A DNA stretch of 64,000 nucleotides from Caprimulgus europaeus (taxonomy: Eukaryota; Chordata; Aves; Caprimulgiformes; Caprimulgidae). The translations under genes and the position numbers were made by a program. Below, in pieces: positions 1 through 13,656 of this stretch (positions are counted from its first letter, which is position 1; the number at the start of each line of letters is the position of its first letter). Location of the stretch: contig OU015528.1 of NCBI GenBank assembly GCA_907165065.1, forward strand, positions 29,596,515 through 29,660,514. Reading direction: 5' to 3'. Under the pieces are notes generated by a model. It had not been told where the DNA came from. It made no database searches and was given only the letters and a program-made list of their open reading frames with translations.

Positions 1-3000
1 ACAAGGCAATCAAAGATTTAAGGTCCTGTCAAGTCAGAGTAACTCAAGAGCTTTCTGTATGTCTGCAATTATTTTTCCTCTCTACTTTCTTAGATAAATT
101 GACCTGAGGCTTTCACATGCATTAGAGCTTGCATTTATTCTGTTTGCAAAGATGGACCAGAGCAAATCTGTACCAGACTGCCTGAAAGTAAGCCTCAGCT
201 TGTCCTGGTATAGTAGAGCTGAACAATAGAGAATAGTTAAGTGTCAGTGTAGAGCTTCTAGTGTTTTTTATGAGTCTGTTATTCTCCATATCTGCCCTGA
301 CAGTGTCCTAGGACTCAGGACTTCATGGATAAGGCTCACCATCACTCAGTGCATTAGCTGTTTCTCCATCTGAGTTACAGTTAAAATAAAAAGGAGGGGG
401 AAAAATCATAGTTGTAGGTTTATGTGATTATTTATAGTAATGTGATTTGAGAGAATGAAGCACATACAGCTTCCATACAGGAAATGAGACCTAGGGATTA
501 TTCTTTGTGAATGGATGCAGTCTTATATATAAAAAATGAATTGAATGCTTCAGATATAACCTGAAAGAAACTTTTCTATGGTAATTGTGTGGGTAACTGG
601 TGTGTACTAATAACAAAGATAACTGGGATGAGTCTGTATAGAGATGAGTATTCTTTTCTCCCTAAACACAGCTAAACTTTAATGATAACTTCTCAATAGA
701 AAAATTATACATGCAATATACTAGAGGGCAATAGAAAATTAAGCATTGTAAACTCTGAATAAAATGCATTGTAGTATTATCAGTAGGACAATAAAATAGG
801 TATGAATAAAAATAATTAAGATATAGAAAAATAAATATAAGGAGAACTTTATTAATAATTCACTCTTCCATATACTACTCCAGACTGTTCCTAGGCATCA
901 GCTTGGCTAACTCTCTGTCTTTCACTCTACCTCTCCTATAAATTCTGCTGACCCATTTAAAACAAACCCAAGAAAGACATTTATATGCAAAAGATATTAA
1001 ATTCTTATACTTTTCTTTCACAGCACAGGGAAGGAAATTAAATTACCTTTTCTCAGCCTGCTGGCTGTTTTGTCCAATAGCACAATTATTTTGTTTGTTA
1101 GTAGGGAGTTGTAAATTGTGTCCTTTTAAAATAGTCAGCTGCTCAGGAAAAGGTGTATTGTTTGTCTTAGCTGAAGATTGTTTGGTTCAAGTGGAGGACA
1201 CCCCTTCTGGAGTAAATGGCTCTTTCCCTGAGAGCAACGAATGGTGAGAACAGACAAACCAGAAGTCTGCAGCACAACATAGACCTAGAGACTCCTGAAA
1301 AGAGTAGCGAGTAGGCATATGGTCTAAGTTAATACTAGGAGAAAGACATGATTTTCCAAAAATCCAGATGTGACTGCAAAATAGTTGCAACTATTTTCAA
1401 GAACTTTTCAAGGACATGATAGGAGACAGGAGGATTTTTTAAAAAGTCTTTCTACCTTATCATAGTTACCCTTATTCAAAAGAGTTTCTTGCATAGGTTA
1501 TGTTTAAATAAAACCTATTGTAACCTGTAACTGCTTTCAGTGTCTTCAGTATGTTCTAAAAAAAAAAAGATCAAGGCAGCCATCAGAGTTCAAGCCCATT
1601 AAAGCTGGTCAGTCAGCTCGTGTAACGCTGGATACACGGCACCTGACACAGAACCTCTTGTCATTTGCAAACCTGGTAGTGGATAAGTGCAGAAGAGACC
1701 TGAAGGTACTAGGAGTGTTGTAGGAGCAGGAAAATAGAGAACATAAAGGCCTGGGAGGTGCTGGAGTTACTTGTCTTCTTCATAAGTCAGCCAGCTCTAG
1801 AAACTAGCCATTGACTTACCCAATTTACATGACCTGATGATTTCTCAAGATGCGCTTTTTTTGTGTGTGTGTGTGTAAGAATGGACACAGCTTTCTGTGT
1901 GTAGACTCCTTTCAAAAAAACAAACAAACAAACAAACCCAACAAAACAACTCAGAAAGCAAGAAACTCACTTAAATATTTAGGAGTTCCCATCCATCTTA
2001 TTTCAGAGTAAACGAAACACAAGTGTCCAGGATCTATATATCTTAATCCCTCCAATATGCCTGTCTCCACTTGTTGGCTTCTGAATGTCTATGACAGTCT
2101 TCCTGAAGAAAGATTTTGGGCTAACAGGAAGTACAGCAGTATTCCTTTCTGAAATACTGAAATATAGCTTGATACTTGGAATGAATTAGGCCAGAGAGAC
2201 TGTTATCACTCAGCCCTCTTATTATACTGAGACTTCAGATATCAAAGGAAACCAAAGAAACCTTACACCAAATCTTCAGAAATATATCAAAATTTTAACT
2301 AACAACCTTCAACACTGAGTCTATGGATTTACATTCTTTGCTTGCAGTATGTTTTCTAGAGTGCTGAAATGACAGTATAATCCTTTCTTTTTGAAAAGAA
2401 ACCAGAGTTTCCATCCAAATAAGAAAAGAGTGGAAGAAGATTTTGGGGGTTTTTAAGTGACACATCACCATTGTCATTATTTTTTAAATAAGACAGAAAT
2501 GTCTTCAGATTGCTCTCAGCCATGAAGCAATATGTATTTTTAAGGTTTTGCTGTACTTGTAGCAGATCAATTGGAAACCCACATGAAAAATAGCTTGAGA
2601 GCTGTACAAACTGATGGATTTCATATTTCTGTACCTAAAGTTGCAGAAGGATTTGTCAACTAAGTCCTGGCAAAACAACTGGCAGAACATCTGTAAAACT
2701 GTAATATGCAACATATCAGCTGGTCACATTCACAAAAAAGAGGTAAGTGGTAAATAATTATGATAATTACCTTTCCTTCCAAAACTGTGTTAATTTCTGC
2801 CCTGGGCCTATGAGAACTATCGACACAGAGGGAACAAAATATCACAATAAAGTATTAAGAAAAGAAATCGTATAGCCTGAGGTAGAGTTAACTAATAGTA
2901 GGGAAGTATGGTAAACTGTATATGCACAAGTTTGTTTGTACTTCACAAACAGATTTCATTCCAAGTAGAAGTGCTTCAGATAAATAAACTCTGCACATCT

Positions 3001-4834
3001 CTGTAGGCTATTCTCAGTGCCTTTGACAAGGTGGCAAGACTGATAACAATTCACCCTTACCTTGAAGAAAGTTCCCTGCCTGTAATTCGCACCATAAAAA
3101 ATTACATTGGGATTCTTAGCAACATGAGAACAAAAGTGCCTGGTTTATGAAGGTAGTTCATATTAGATCTGGTTTCTGACTTCCTTTTGTACATTCCTGT
3201 CCATTCCTTTACGGCTTCGCAAAGATACAGACCTATTTGTTAACTTCCCACCTCTATCTGTAAAATATTGCCTTATATGAAAGCAAAGCAGTTCCTTTTA
3301 AGTCTTCCCACTCTTCTATTCTTATTAGTATTATTAACCCTCTTGCTCTGTTATGCTAAACAGGGTCTCTGCCATGTCTCTCTCAAGAAATGCAGCACTG
3401 CATTAAATCATTAAATTTTACATTAAATCATTTAATGCATGGCTTCAAAGTGCTGTTTTGATCATATGTATTGAAAGTTAAAATACTGAAGAAAAGGACA
3501 GATAAGTGAAAAGAGGTTTTTTGCAAGTTTTCAACATACACCTCACTTAGATGTCAACTTAAAGAAAATAATTTGTTTTCCAACTGACTATGCATGCAAC
3601 TACATTCTCTTCTGAGACGCATAATTTATGAATTTTGTGCAATTCCCAAGTTCTCTCTCAGCAGATATCCCTGGTACTAGATTCAGACAGGATAAAAATG
3701 GTTTACACTGAACAGAAATAAAGCAATGGCACAAATGGAAGAGAAGAAAAAACAGAGACATTTTCATGCTATATTACCTGGATTTGTGATTATGGATAGA
3801 TCTGAATATAAAAAAGGACTAAAAAAAATAAATATTCCAGTGTTGAACATGAAATAATTAAATTGATTTCAGTGCCTTAAAGCACCTCAGCAATTCATAG
3901 TTGTGTTTCCAAAAAAATAGTCTGTCTTAAGATTGTAACTTGGAACAAATCTGCAACTAGAAGGTTATCCAATGAACCCACTGAAACAAAGATTGGCCTT
4001 TCAATCTTAAAACTATAAATTACTTCCTGATTTGTGAGAGTATTTTCTCTCCTTTTAGGTTTTATACTTAGCTCACAGACTTGTCTTATGATCCCTTTAT
4101 CTAGAGGGCAGGAGGAAAGGGATGGTATGGAGTCCTCATGGCTGTACCAAAGATGACTGTGGAATAATTTAATGATGGAAACAGCCAGTGAATACCTTTT
4201 GGTACTCACTCAGGTCTTTGCAATCAAATATTTCTACAGAGGCACAAGAGATGGACGTGATGTTTTCTCCAAGTCCATTTCTTTAGATGTTTGCCTACAT
4301 TACCTTTGGGCGGTGTTAGAAGGATGACCTAAGAATCAGAATAGTTATTGCTGGTGACTGTAGAAACTGTTCAGTAAATTTCATTCCTACAAGAAACCAA
4401 CATTTTTATGTCAAAGAATTTTATTTCTTACTGCTTTTTCCTAATTATTCAGTATTGAGAGAAATGTTTAATGGCATGATCCAAAAGGGCTTATGTTAGA
4501 AGAGTAACAGAAAAGCAAATTTAACAGCACAAAGGAATATTCACAACAGATGATAGTGCTAGATGTGTATTATTTACTACAACAAAGCCTTGTGAATCTG
4601 AAGAGAAAAAAGTCAGAGCAGTGGCTGAATCTGAATCACTGGCTTTTCTTTTCTAACTTGCAGAATGCACATTCCACACAGAATCTTATATAAAAGACCA
4701 GAGAGGATCATTTTAGGAACTTATATTCTCACCTTCTGTTCATCCCATCTGCCTCTTTTAAGAAGACATATATCCCTTCAAGGTAGTATCAGAAAATACA
4801 GTATAATTATAACCAGCAAATGATAACCTGCCAT
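1..4834. other. AT-rich non-coding stretch, no gene recognised
   Basis: I see no coding exon or interspersed repeat that I can name here. The stretch holds a short GT run at 1862-1876 and a CAAA run at about 1916-1937. A 12-bp direct repeat, CATTAAATCATT, occurs at 3401 and again at 3421. Open frames are short and of random-looking composition. Old, highly diverged repeats may be present that cannot be recognised by eye. Confidence 0.6.
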
Positions 4835-5300
4835 ACAAAGAAGATATGGACATGTTGGAGAGGATCAAAAGAAGGGCCAAGAAGATGATCAAAGGACTGG
4901 GAAGCCTGCTGTATGAGTAAAGGCTGAGAGAACTGGCTTTATTCAGCCTTGAGAAGAGAAGGTTTAGGCAAGACCTCATCACCACATTCCAGTACTTAAA
5001 GAGTAGCTACAAAGATGGAGATTCCCTTTTTACAAAGAGTCACATAGAAAAGACAAGGGGTAAGGCTACAAGTTACTCCTGTCAGATTGGACGTAAAAGG
5101 AAAATTTTTCACAGTGAGAACAATCAGCCATTGAAATAATCTCTCTAGGGAAGTGGTGGATTCCCCAACATCGGATACTTTTAACATTAATCTGGACAGG
5201 GTATTGGGCCATCTTGTCTAGACCATGCTTTTGCCAAGAAAGGTTGGACCAGAAGATCCTTAAGGTTCCTTCCAACCTGGTGTTCTATGATTCTATGATA
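4835..5300 (+). mobile_element. CR1 LINE, 3' end fragment (tail type ATTCTATG)
   Basis: This is the last part of CR1 ORF2 plus the 3' UTR. The recognisable order is the 'gacatgttggagaggatc' block, the 'aaaggctgagagaactggc' block, the 'gacaaggggtaa' block, a 'gaagtggtgga' block, and finally 'ccttccaacctggtgttctatgattctatga' type sequence, the CR1 3' terminus with two copies of the 8-bp tail repeat. The copy is 5' truncated, as most CR1 insertions are. Several stops and shifts interrupt the ORF2 remnant. A second CR1 of a different subfamily starts about 100 bp downstream in the same orientation. CR1 is the dominant LINE of birds and moves by target-primed reverse transcription without making clear target duplications. 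Confidence 0.93.
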
Positions 5301-5404
5301 TTTCAAGACAAGGTTGTTGCACTGTGACAGAAAGCTTGAATCAATTTCAAGTGCATGAGTACTAGCTGACTCATGTCTACTAAATTGCAACAGAAGTTGT
5401 ATTG

Positions 5405-6156
5405 TGAAGGGCAAGTGTAGGATCTTGCATCTGGGCAGGAACAACCCCAGGTTCCAGTATAAGTTGGGGAATGATCTATTAGAGAGCAGTGTAGGGGAAA
5501 GGGATCTGGGAGTCCTGGTGGACAGCAGGATGACCATGAGCCAGCACTGTGCCCTTGTGGCCAGGAAGCCCAATAGCATCCTGGGCTGTATTAGAAGGGG
5601 TGTGGTTAGTAGGTCCTCCTCCTCCTCTACCCTACCCTGGTGAGGCCGCATCTGGAATATTGTGTCCAGTTCTGGACCCCTCAGTTCAAGAAGCACAGGG
5701 AACTGCTTGAGAGAGTCCAGCACAGAGCCTCCAAGATGATTAAGGGAGTGGAGCATCTCCCTTATGAGGAAAGGCTGAGGGAGCTGGGTCTCTTTAGCTT
5801 GGAGGAGACTGAAGGGTGACTTCATTAATGTTTATAAATACGTTAAGGGTGAGTGTCATGAGGATGGAGCCAGGCTCTTCTCCATAACAACCAGTGATAA
5901 GACAAGGGGCAATGGGTGTAAGCTGGAACGCAGGAGGTTCCACTTGAACTTGAGAAGAAACTTCTTTACAGTAAGGGTGACTGGAACAGGCTGCCCAGGG
6001 AGGTTGTGGAGTCTCCTTTTCTGGAGACATTCAAGACCCGCCTGGACGCCTTCCTGTGTGATCTCATTTAGGTGTTTGTGCTCCGGCAGGGGGATTGGAC
6101 TAGATGATCTTTCAAGGTCCCTTCCAATCCCTAACATTCTGTGATTCTGTGATTCT
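5405..6156 (+). mobile_element. CR1 LINE, C-terminal ORF2 and 3' UTR (tail type ATTCTGTG)
   Basis: The fragment begins in the C-terminal part of ORF2. An open segment of about 79 residues from 5404 reads GKCRILHLGRNNP followed by LGVLVDSRMTMSQHCALVA, a typical CR1 ORF2 C-terminal sequence. After a frame break near 5640 the same region continues at nucleotide level. It ends in 'gggggattggactagatgatct' type sequence and two copies of ATTCTGTG. The tail differs from the copy immediately upstream (ATTCTATG), so the two belong to different CR1 subfamilies and are independent insertions. A short TCC repeat expansion lies at about 5614-5630. The long minus-strand frame covering this region is only the antisense of this element. 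Confidence 0.95.
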
Positions 6157-9100
6157 TATAGTCCTTATTCACCCTTCAGAATGGAACAATCTCAGCTCAG
6201 GAAGGTTATCCAAGATGCAAAAGAATGTGATGCTCTTCAGATTTTAGATCAGCTGTACAGAAATGCTATGTCATGATATCTTTTGTAAACCCAAAAAAGT
6301 CTATCAAGTATTTGCCAACAGATTAACTAGCATTCTCTAGTGTATATCATTAAAATAATTGCCTTTCAACTACTATAGAAATTGGTCTAAAAAGTCTGAA
6401 CAGAGAGTTACTGTACTGTATCCTAAGTTCTAATTAATGTCACATATTTAAAAACCGAAAAGGATCCTAGTAGTGATATTTCACCCAACTCCATGCCTTT
6501 CATTACATATGGCAGTAGAGATTTTCCTGCCATTTTATGGGAATCCTAAAAGTGCTTTATTTCGTTAGTAAGCATCTAGACATGACAATGTCAAGCTATT
6601 GTTTCAATAACTAGGCAACCTTTTGTGATAAAAGTAGGATTCATTGAAGATTTTCTTCATACAGATCTGTTCACAAAAAGTTATGTTCATCTATGTCTTT
6701 CTATCTTTTCTGTAGCCAAAGTCTTTGGTGTAATTCACTACTGCTTTATGACAGTTCATACTATTGCAAATTTTTGTAAATCAGTGTGTGATCCATGTGC
6801 AGTCAATGCCAAATCAGTCAAATCTGGTGTTATCAGGACAATTCTTCTGTAGGAATATATGAAGTTATAATGGCAGTGCTCTTGTATTAATGTTTAGTGA
6901 CTAAAATATCCTTGCAGGCATGGTGTATATCCTGAATCAGCTTGGAATAAAAGAGATAAACTAGGTCCTAGATAACACCTTTTGATGTAAAATTTGTGGA
7001 TATTTCTCTACTTATTTTGTTACAAGCTGTAGAGTCACCTGAAAAAAAAAAAAAATAAAAAAATCCGCCAATAGACTTTCCATTGGACACAATGAGCATT
7101 TTTCTGTCGTAATGGTCATCAAATAAGAAGTCTGCATCGCTAAATCTGTTTCAGAACTGCATCATATTACTTCTACATACTATTCCACACTATCAGATAG
7201 AAAGTAAACTTGTGATACACAGAGAACAGATTAAGATAAAAAAAATGTAATTATCTTTGATGAAAAATAAAGCTTTACAATACTTTTATAGACACCAATA
7301 TCAGTGTCCCAAAGCCACTCTCTGCCCCATTTTAGTGGTTTCTGGAAAGTGGTTTTATTTGCCCCCCCAAAAATTTAAGCCCATTGGACCACTGCAAAGG
7401 CCCCAAATAATGATTTCAGTTCTTCTTATAATATGGTAACCTAATAAATTTAATTTTACCTGCTGAGAATAAAACAAACAAACAAAAAACCCCAACTGAA
7501 CAACAAGGTTTGGAATAGGATATTTCTCTGTAGATTAACTTTGAGGTTTGTATTAGGAAATTTTTCTGTAAATCAACCTTGGAGGGATGTTTCAGATAAT
7601 TATCCTGGGAACCTATAACCTCTCTGAGGAATGTACAGACTGACTGGCCTCCCAATCCAACAGCTTGCTGCTTCCATGTAACCTTATGTGCTTTCTTGTA
7701 GCTCTACTATCTTGCTCTCTATCAGTATGTAAAAACCAAGACAGCTCTCAGCTAAGCCTTCCCAAAGTCACAGTAGAGAAAGAATGGTTGAATAATGTCA
7801 CAATTGCAAAACCATTCCCTATAGATACATTGATAGAAGAATTGGGGTTTTTTATATATATTTCACCTGAACTTGTCGCACATCTTCATTTACCAGAGGA
7901 GTGAAATTCACGTTGTAAAAATTTTAAGTCATTGTGAATACAATAAATATTTTCTCTCTCCAATTATGTCCAAAACAAGAATGAAACATTTGCATTATTA
8001 CTACTTCCTTTTTAAATATAAGAGTGTTTTAAAGCCATCCTTAACATAATTATATAAAATGTCAAGTGAGTTGTCATGTAAAACAAAAGCAGTAACAGAG
8101 CAATTTCAAGCTTTGGTAGTTTTCCCTGCATAAAGCCTTTCCTTTTAGGCTCTGTCTAGCCACTCATGTCGAAAAAGAAGGGATGTAAAAATTCATTTTT
8201 CCTAGATTGTAGTGTTATTTAAATTCACACAGATAGAAAAGCACACCAACTCTTTTTACTTGGCAAAGCAGAAAGGAAAGAAGTATGACCAAAACCAGTT
8301 TTTGTGATTATATTGCTAGCAAACTGAGAAAAAAATTGAATGGGCACAGAGGTTATTCTCACTGCTGGATGGCTTGATAAAGACAAGGCTAAGGTCCACT
8401 GAAGGAATTACAATGAGCCCTGTGGATTTGGGGCAGATTTCCTTCAAGGTCATTTTGGGACTTTGGAACACTTAGCTCTAAACAAATGACTCCACAGATA
8501 CAAACACACCTGTGTTCCTTAGTTCTAAGTTCACCAACAATAATCAATTGTTTCACTACATGGATCCAGAACTATTTTCCACAAAAACTGTAGTATTTTC
8601 AGATGTGCTATTTTATGGTCCTTAAAATGTACCTAATGTATGGTGTACACTATCTCCACAATTTTTACAGGAAAAAAGGTCAACAGATGGGAAAAGTAGG
8701 TATTCTATTTCCCATAAATTCTTACTTCCAATAAATTGCTATTTTTTTGTCTCTTCAGGGAATGTTTGCCACCATTCAAGGTGATGCTATAAAGCCTTTT
8801 TTCCTTTCATTCTGTGGTTTTTCATAGGTCTGGTTGTTGTTGGGTCTTTTTTCCCTTTTTTAAGCACATATGGTACAATAAATCATATCTAAACCTGGTG
8901 ATTAATAATGAGACACTTCATAGTGAAGCCTCTGCAAAGAAGGAAATTGCACAAACAGGCAGAGTTATCTGTCACCACATGACAAAGTTCAAGTTTAAGA
9001 AGCTGCTTGTCAAATACAATCGACTGAGCGAGTGATAGATTAGATCTTAATAGCAGTAAAAGTAAGCTATAAACCATTGCCTTCCCTTAAAATATAAAAA

Positions 9101-10404
9101 CCTCTTCTTTTAAACACTCCATGATGCAATGCAGTGAAACAAAATAAAAAATGGTAGTAGGAAAACAAGTGATGTTTCTTCCTTACCTAGAACACAGTAA
9201 ACTATGTTAATATTTTTAATGCTTAGTTCCTGTCAAGGTCAATTTAATGTTGTTGTTGTTATGAAAAAAGAAACGTAGACAAAAATACATCTAGCCACTT
9301 TCATAATTTCTGCAAGGTTACTAGTGTTTCCAAATCTCTCTTTAATTCTGTGGTCTATAAGCAGCTTTGAGAATAACTACTTAACATATTTTTCAGTTAG
9401 ACTATTTAAATGTTTCTCTGTATCTCCTGAATGGTATAAAATATATTACCTTCCAATGGAAAAATTAAGAATAAAAGTCCATAAATGAATGGTGAGTTTA
9501 GAGAAGAATTGAATTTCTATTGTTTAGGAAACTCATATATTTTTAATTTATTTCCATTCTGAAATATAGGCAATGTTTTTCTTCAGTTCTTCAGAAAAAT
9601 GAAATCCCCCAAAACATGAGATACCAAATTAGGCAAAATATTTAATTTGAAAGATCAAAATGTTCCTTCTTATTTACATTTATTACTACTTATTATAAAT
9701 AACATGTAATAAATATACATATTCTATTGTTGTGTTATAAAGTGCTTGAAAAACTCAGGTGGTCATTTAGTCCATTTTATGTCCCCAAGGCATCTTAACT
9801 ATGCACTTCAAAGGGCACTACTGAAACAGCCTGTAAGTATGAGTTCACAGAAGATATCTCTATTCCTCTTATTCCATTAATATTGTTAGGATTATCACAC
9901 AAGGTTTTATTGATGGTGTTATATTATTTTCACTAGTGGTACCATTATTCTTTGCTTTCAATGAAACATTAAGCTGCTAATTTTTCATACATTTACCACT
10001 AGTTTAAAGAATAATCAGCATACTGCAATTTAGATGTTGCAAATTTGAGTTTTAGGGAAGATTTTGTAGCCTAGTCTGCCCTTTTGTACTTCAGTGTAGC
10101 TGTGTAATAACTTTTTGTTTTAGTAGTTGAGGTTAGGAAAACATCTCTAGGCTCTGTCAAAACGCTTATCCCTTCAAAATGATCTTTGCAAAATATGAGA
10201 AGTTGCCTACTTTCATTCTTCAGTATTGTAGAATACTGTTATTTTGTAGATAAATATAAATAATGTACAAACTCAAACTGTTAAAGATAGTGCAGTCTGA
10301 AGATTGGAGTCCCAGACTAGCAATCCTGGTAACTGTTCATAGTTTTGCTATGGATCTGCTGTGTGATGTTGCACAAGTCACTTACTTCTGTTCCTACCGC
10401 CTTT

Positions 10405-10451
<47 letters not shown>

Positions 10452-13400
10452 GGCATGAAGTGACAGCTACTCCCTTTGAGAAGCACTCTGAAATCACTGG
10501 CTGTCAGTTCCAAAATTAGCTCAAATAGAGCAGAAAATTCAGGGACTGATTCTTTGCCAAGATTTTATTGAACTTCATAAAAGTTGGCTCAACAGCTGAA
10601 TTTAATTTGAATCTTCTTTACACAGACTAGAGTGTTTGCCTATAAAATTTTACCAGTATCTATGTTTAGTAAACCATATATACCATCACGTTTTAATGTT
10701 TGATATTGACATTTCTGGGAATGTTTAAGGATTTTCAAAAAGAAGAACTGGAAAGAAAGTTCACAGTCATAAAACCTAATTATTACTAGATTACTTCTTT
10801 TGAAAAGGTATGGAAATTCTGCACCTCCACTATGCCTCAAGGAACTGACTTCTTCTAGGTCCTTATTAGGAATACAGGACAAAAGCAACTTTGCAGATCA
10901 TGAGAAACAGTTCCTTCCATTCACGTGATAAAATTTCAAAAAACCCTCTTCTTTATAATAAGCAAATGTCATTTTAAAACTGGCCAAGCTTCTTCTAAAA
11001 CCCTCTGAAGACTAATATCCATAAGTTTACTTACATGCTAAATTACTTTTTTTCCAACTATCTTTTTTGTACCAGTATTGTTCTTCAGTGTTGAGCTCTG
11101 CCGCACCTTCAGCTGTTATTCCATCAGAGCACGGTTACATTCCTGCTCATCTTTTTATTGCTGCATCATATGTGAGTTTTCAGTCCCCTTTGAGAGTGTC
11201 CTAAAATGGTACTAGAATTACTTTTGCACACATGGTGAAGGTTAACTTTCTCCTTTTTTGAACTTTTATTACCTGTGACTTTAACAGTAGCTCAGGTGAG
11301 CTCTTATCACTCCTTCCTGTAATAATATTGATTTCATTCACCAATAAATATTTGCTTGGTAAGCCCTCACACTACATTTCCCTTTTTCATGGCAACTCTA
11401 CAGTAGCAGCAAAACTCTATCCATCCTTCTCTGTCATATCCTATTGATGTATCTGCAGTTTCAGGGTTTTTTTTTCCTGGATTTCTTAGTTTTGGAGTAG
11501 TTTGGTTTTTTTGGTTGGTCGTCTTTTTTTTTTTAACCTTTTTATTCATGAATACTTGATCTTATGTATTATATTCTTAAATTTCATCTGTTTCACAGGT
11601 TTTCTTCAGGCATTAGAATTACCAACAAATATGGACAAGATGGTACTTAGTATTGAAATATGTCCTTTTTGTTTCTTGATAACATCCCCAAGGTTGTTAG
11701 AAGATTTCTCAATTTTTCATGGAAGAAATATGTATTTGATCTCTGAGGGACAACTTATGATACATGTTTCTTTGCAAGCATTCTTTGAAACAGTAGACTT
11801 ATAAGCCAGCTAGATATATAGCAATTTGGAAAAAAAAAAAACATTCAGGTCCAAGCTCCTAAGAGTTAATAAAAATACAAGTTTGCTCAGTATGAAACCA
11901 GCAACAATTTGTTCTTAAGAACTTGTGAGCAGCCTTCAGAGCTTTAGAAATGTATAGATCTGTTATAAAATAGAGACAATAGAGCCTACATTATGCTATT
12001 ATCTTTTAAATATGTTTTCTGAGCATCTAAAAATCACCATAAACTCCATGTAGATTGTGTGTAATTCTGTATCCAATATACAATATATTGCACCCTTACC
12101 AGGAACCACATAGTATACAACATCCTGTTATTTCTGCTTTTCTTATCCTATACTTCTAGGAACCTGACTCATTTCATTTTTAGAGTACCCTAGCAATATT
12201 CTGTCAGACTGTCAAGGCAATAGTTTACCTCATCCAGTTTCACATGTTCACCTTTCTAACTACTGTATACTATTTCAGGCCATTCTAAGGAACATACACT
12301 GCTTCCAGTACATTTAAGGATTACTGCACACAAAATCCATTATTACAATAAAAGACAGCAGAACTACTGCAAATTCTGCTCATGAATAAAGAAAAGGTTT
12401 CTTGTCAAATGTGTTCCTGAATTTCTGTACTCTTTCTTTGATATACCTTGCTTATTATTATTATTGCTTCACAAAGTAACTGGAAAATTCTAAACTATCT
12501 TCATGCCAGCTCTTAGATATAATGACTTACTCAGTTCAACATCTGAACTATTTTGCAAACAAACACAATAACTCAAAAAGAAACTCCACACCTTTGAGGG
12601 AGCTTTCATCCTTTCACGTAAACTTGTGAAAATAATCTGAAGTATTTACTATTCTTGTTCATAGCATAAAAATTAGATTACACAAACATGCATTGCCAAA
12701 CAGAAAATATTTACTAACTAGAATAACCAACTTGAAGTACACAAGTTCTCCTTAAAATAAATAAATAAATACATCTGGACTTGCCATGATTTTATTAACG
12801 TTCATTGAATCACCTTCCAGTTAAGGAAAATATCTTTTCTGTTACTCTACAAAAGTAAGATTCCTGAATTGTCTCAGTGCACTTATCCCCCAAGCGGCTT
12901 TTGCTTTCTTGGGTTCTAAGCATTATAACTGCAAATAGGGGGAAACAAACCTTTTTCCCCCTTCCCATGCATTCCCTTTCTAACCTGTACATCAAAATTC
13001 CCTTTTAATGCCTGTAGCAGCATTCACAAACAAAGCAGAAGATATTTACTCTCACATGACAGGTTACTGTGAAAACTGGGTCACTGAACTATTATTCCAT
13101 ATTTATATCCATTTACAAGATCTTGTCAGAAAAGTGTCAGGAAGAAGTTCAGGAAGAAAACAGAGGGAGGTGAAACGACATGTTATTTGACTCCTAACTG
13201 ATTTTTTTTCTGTATTAAAAGATACTACAAATGAGCTGCTGAAGACTACTTAATGATATTCCAACCACATTCCATTGAAACTTAATAGGGCAAGTTCTTG
13301 AGTCAATGAAGCTTCAGTGGCTCCCGGGAAAACCATCTTAAATGAAATGTATAGAGTCAGACACAATTAATAGCAGGTGTACCTTGTGTGGGCATCAAGA

Positions 13401-13656
13401 CACATCATAGCTTTCATTTTGTAACAACAGCCAATAGTTGTTATGCTCTTGGATTTCTGGCATGCGTTTTATTAAATTAGGTAATAGACCGAGTACCACC
13501 ATTAGTGGAACATACATGGAGAAGCTCCCAAGGAGAAATAACTTTCAGTGATTCTGGTGCTTCAAGTTAAGCTTTTAAATGAAAACTGTCCTTTTTCCTC
13601 ATTGCTATTGAATCTTATAACTTCTAGGCTTTGCACCAGAGAAATGCCTACATTTT
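6157..13656. other. AT-rich non-coding stretch, no gene recognised
   Basis: No exon or named interspersed element is supported here. The stretch contains an A14 tract at 7042 and the compound AC/A microsatellite listed separately. An open frame at 7665-7904 starts with a hydrophobic stretch and one at 11502-11804 follows a T-rich run ending in CAG. Neither has a convincing donor site or recognisable sequence, so neither is called. Confidence 0.55.
10405..10451. repeat. Compound microsatellite (AC)13-A21
   Basis: Thirteen uninterrupted AC units run directly into a 21-base A tract. Both parts are pure, so the locus is probably variable in length between individuals and prone to assembly error. 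Confidence 0.97.

Noticed and set aside
5187-5825. 212-codon minus-strand open frame
   Set aside because: It is the antisense of the CR1 copies at 4835-6156. CR1 is often open on its opposite strand and the translation has no recognisable domain.
7665-7904. Open frame beginning with a hydrophobic, signal-peptide-like stretch
   Set aside because: It starts at a non-ATG codon, part of its C-terminus comes from a TATATA run, and neither splice sites nor a family match is evident.
11502-11804. 100-codon plus-strand frame preceded by a T-rich run and CAG
   Set aside because: The N-terminal part is the T-rich run itself, and the remainder has no recognisable motif or donor.
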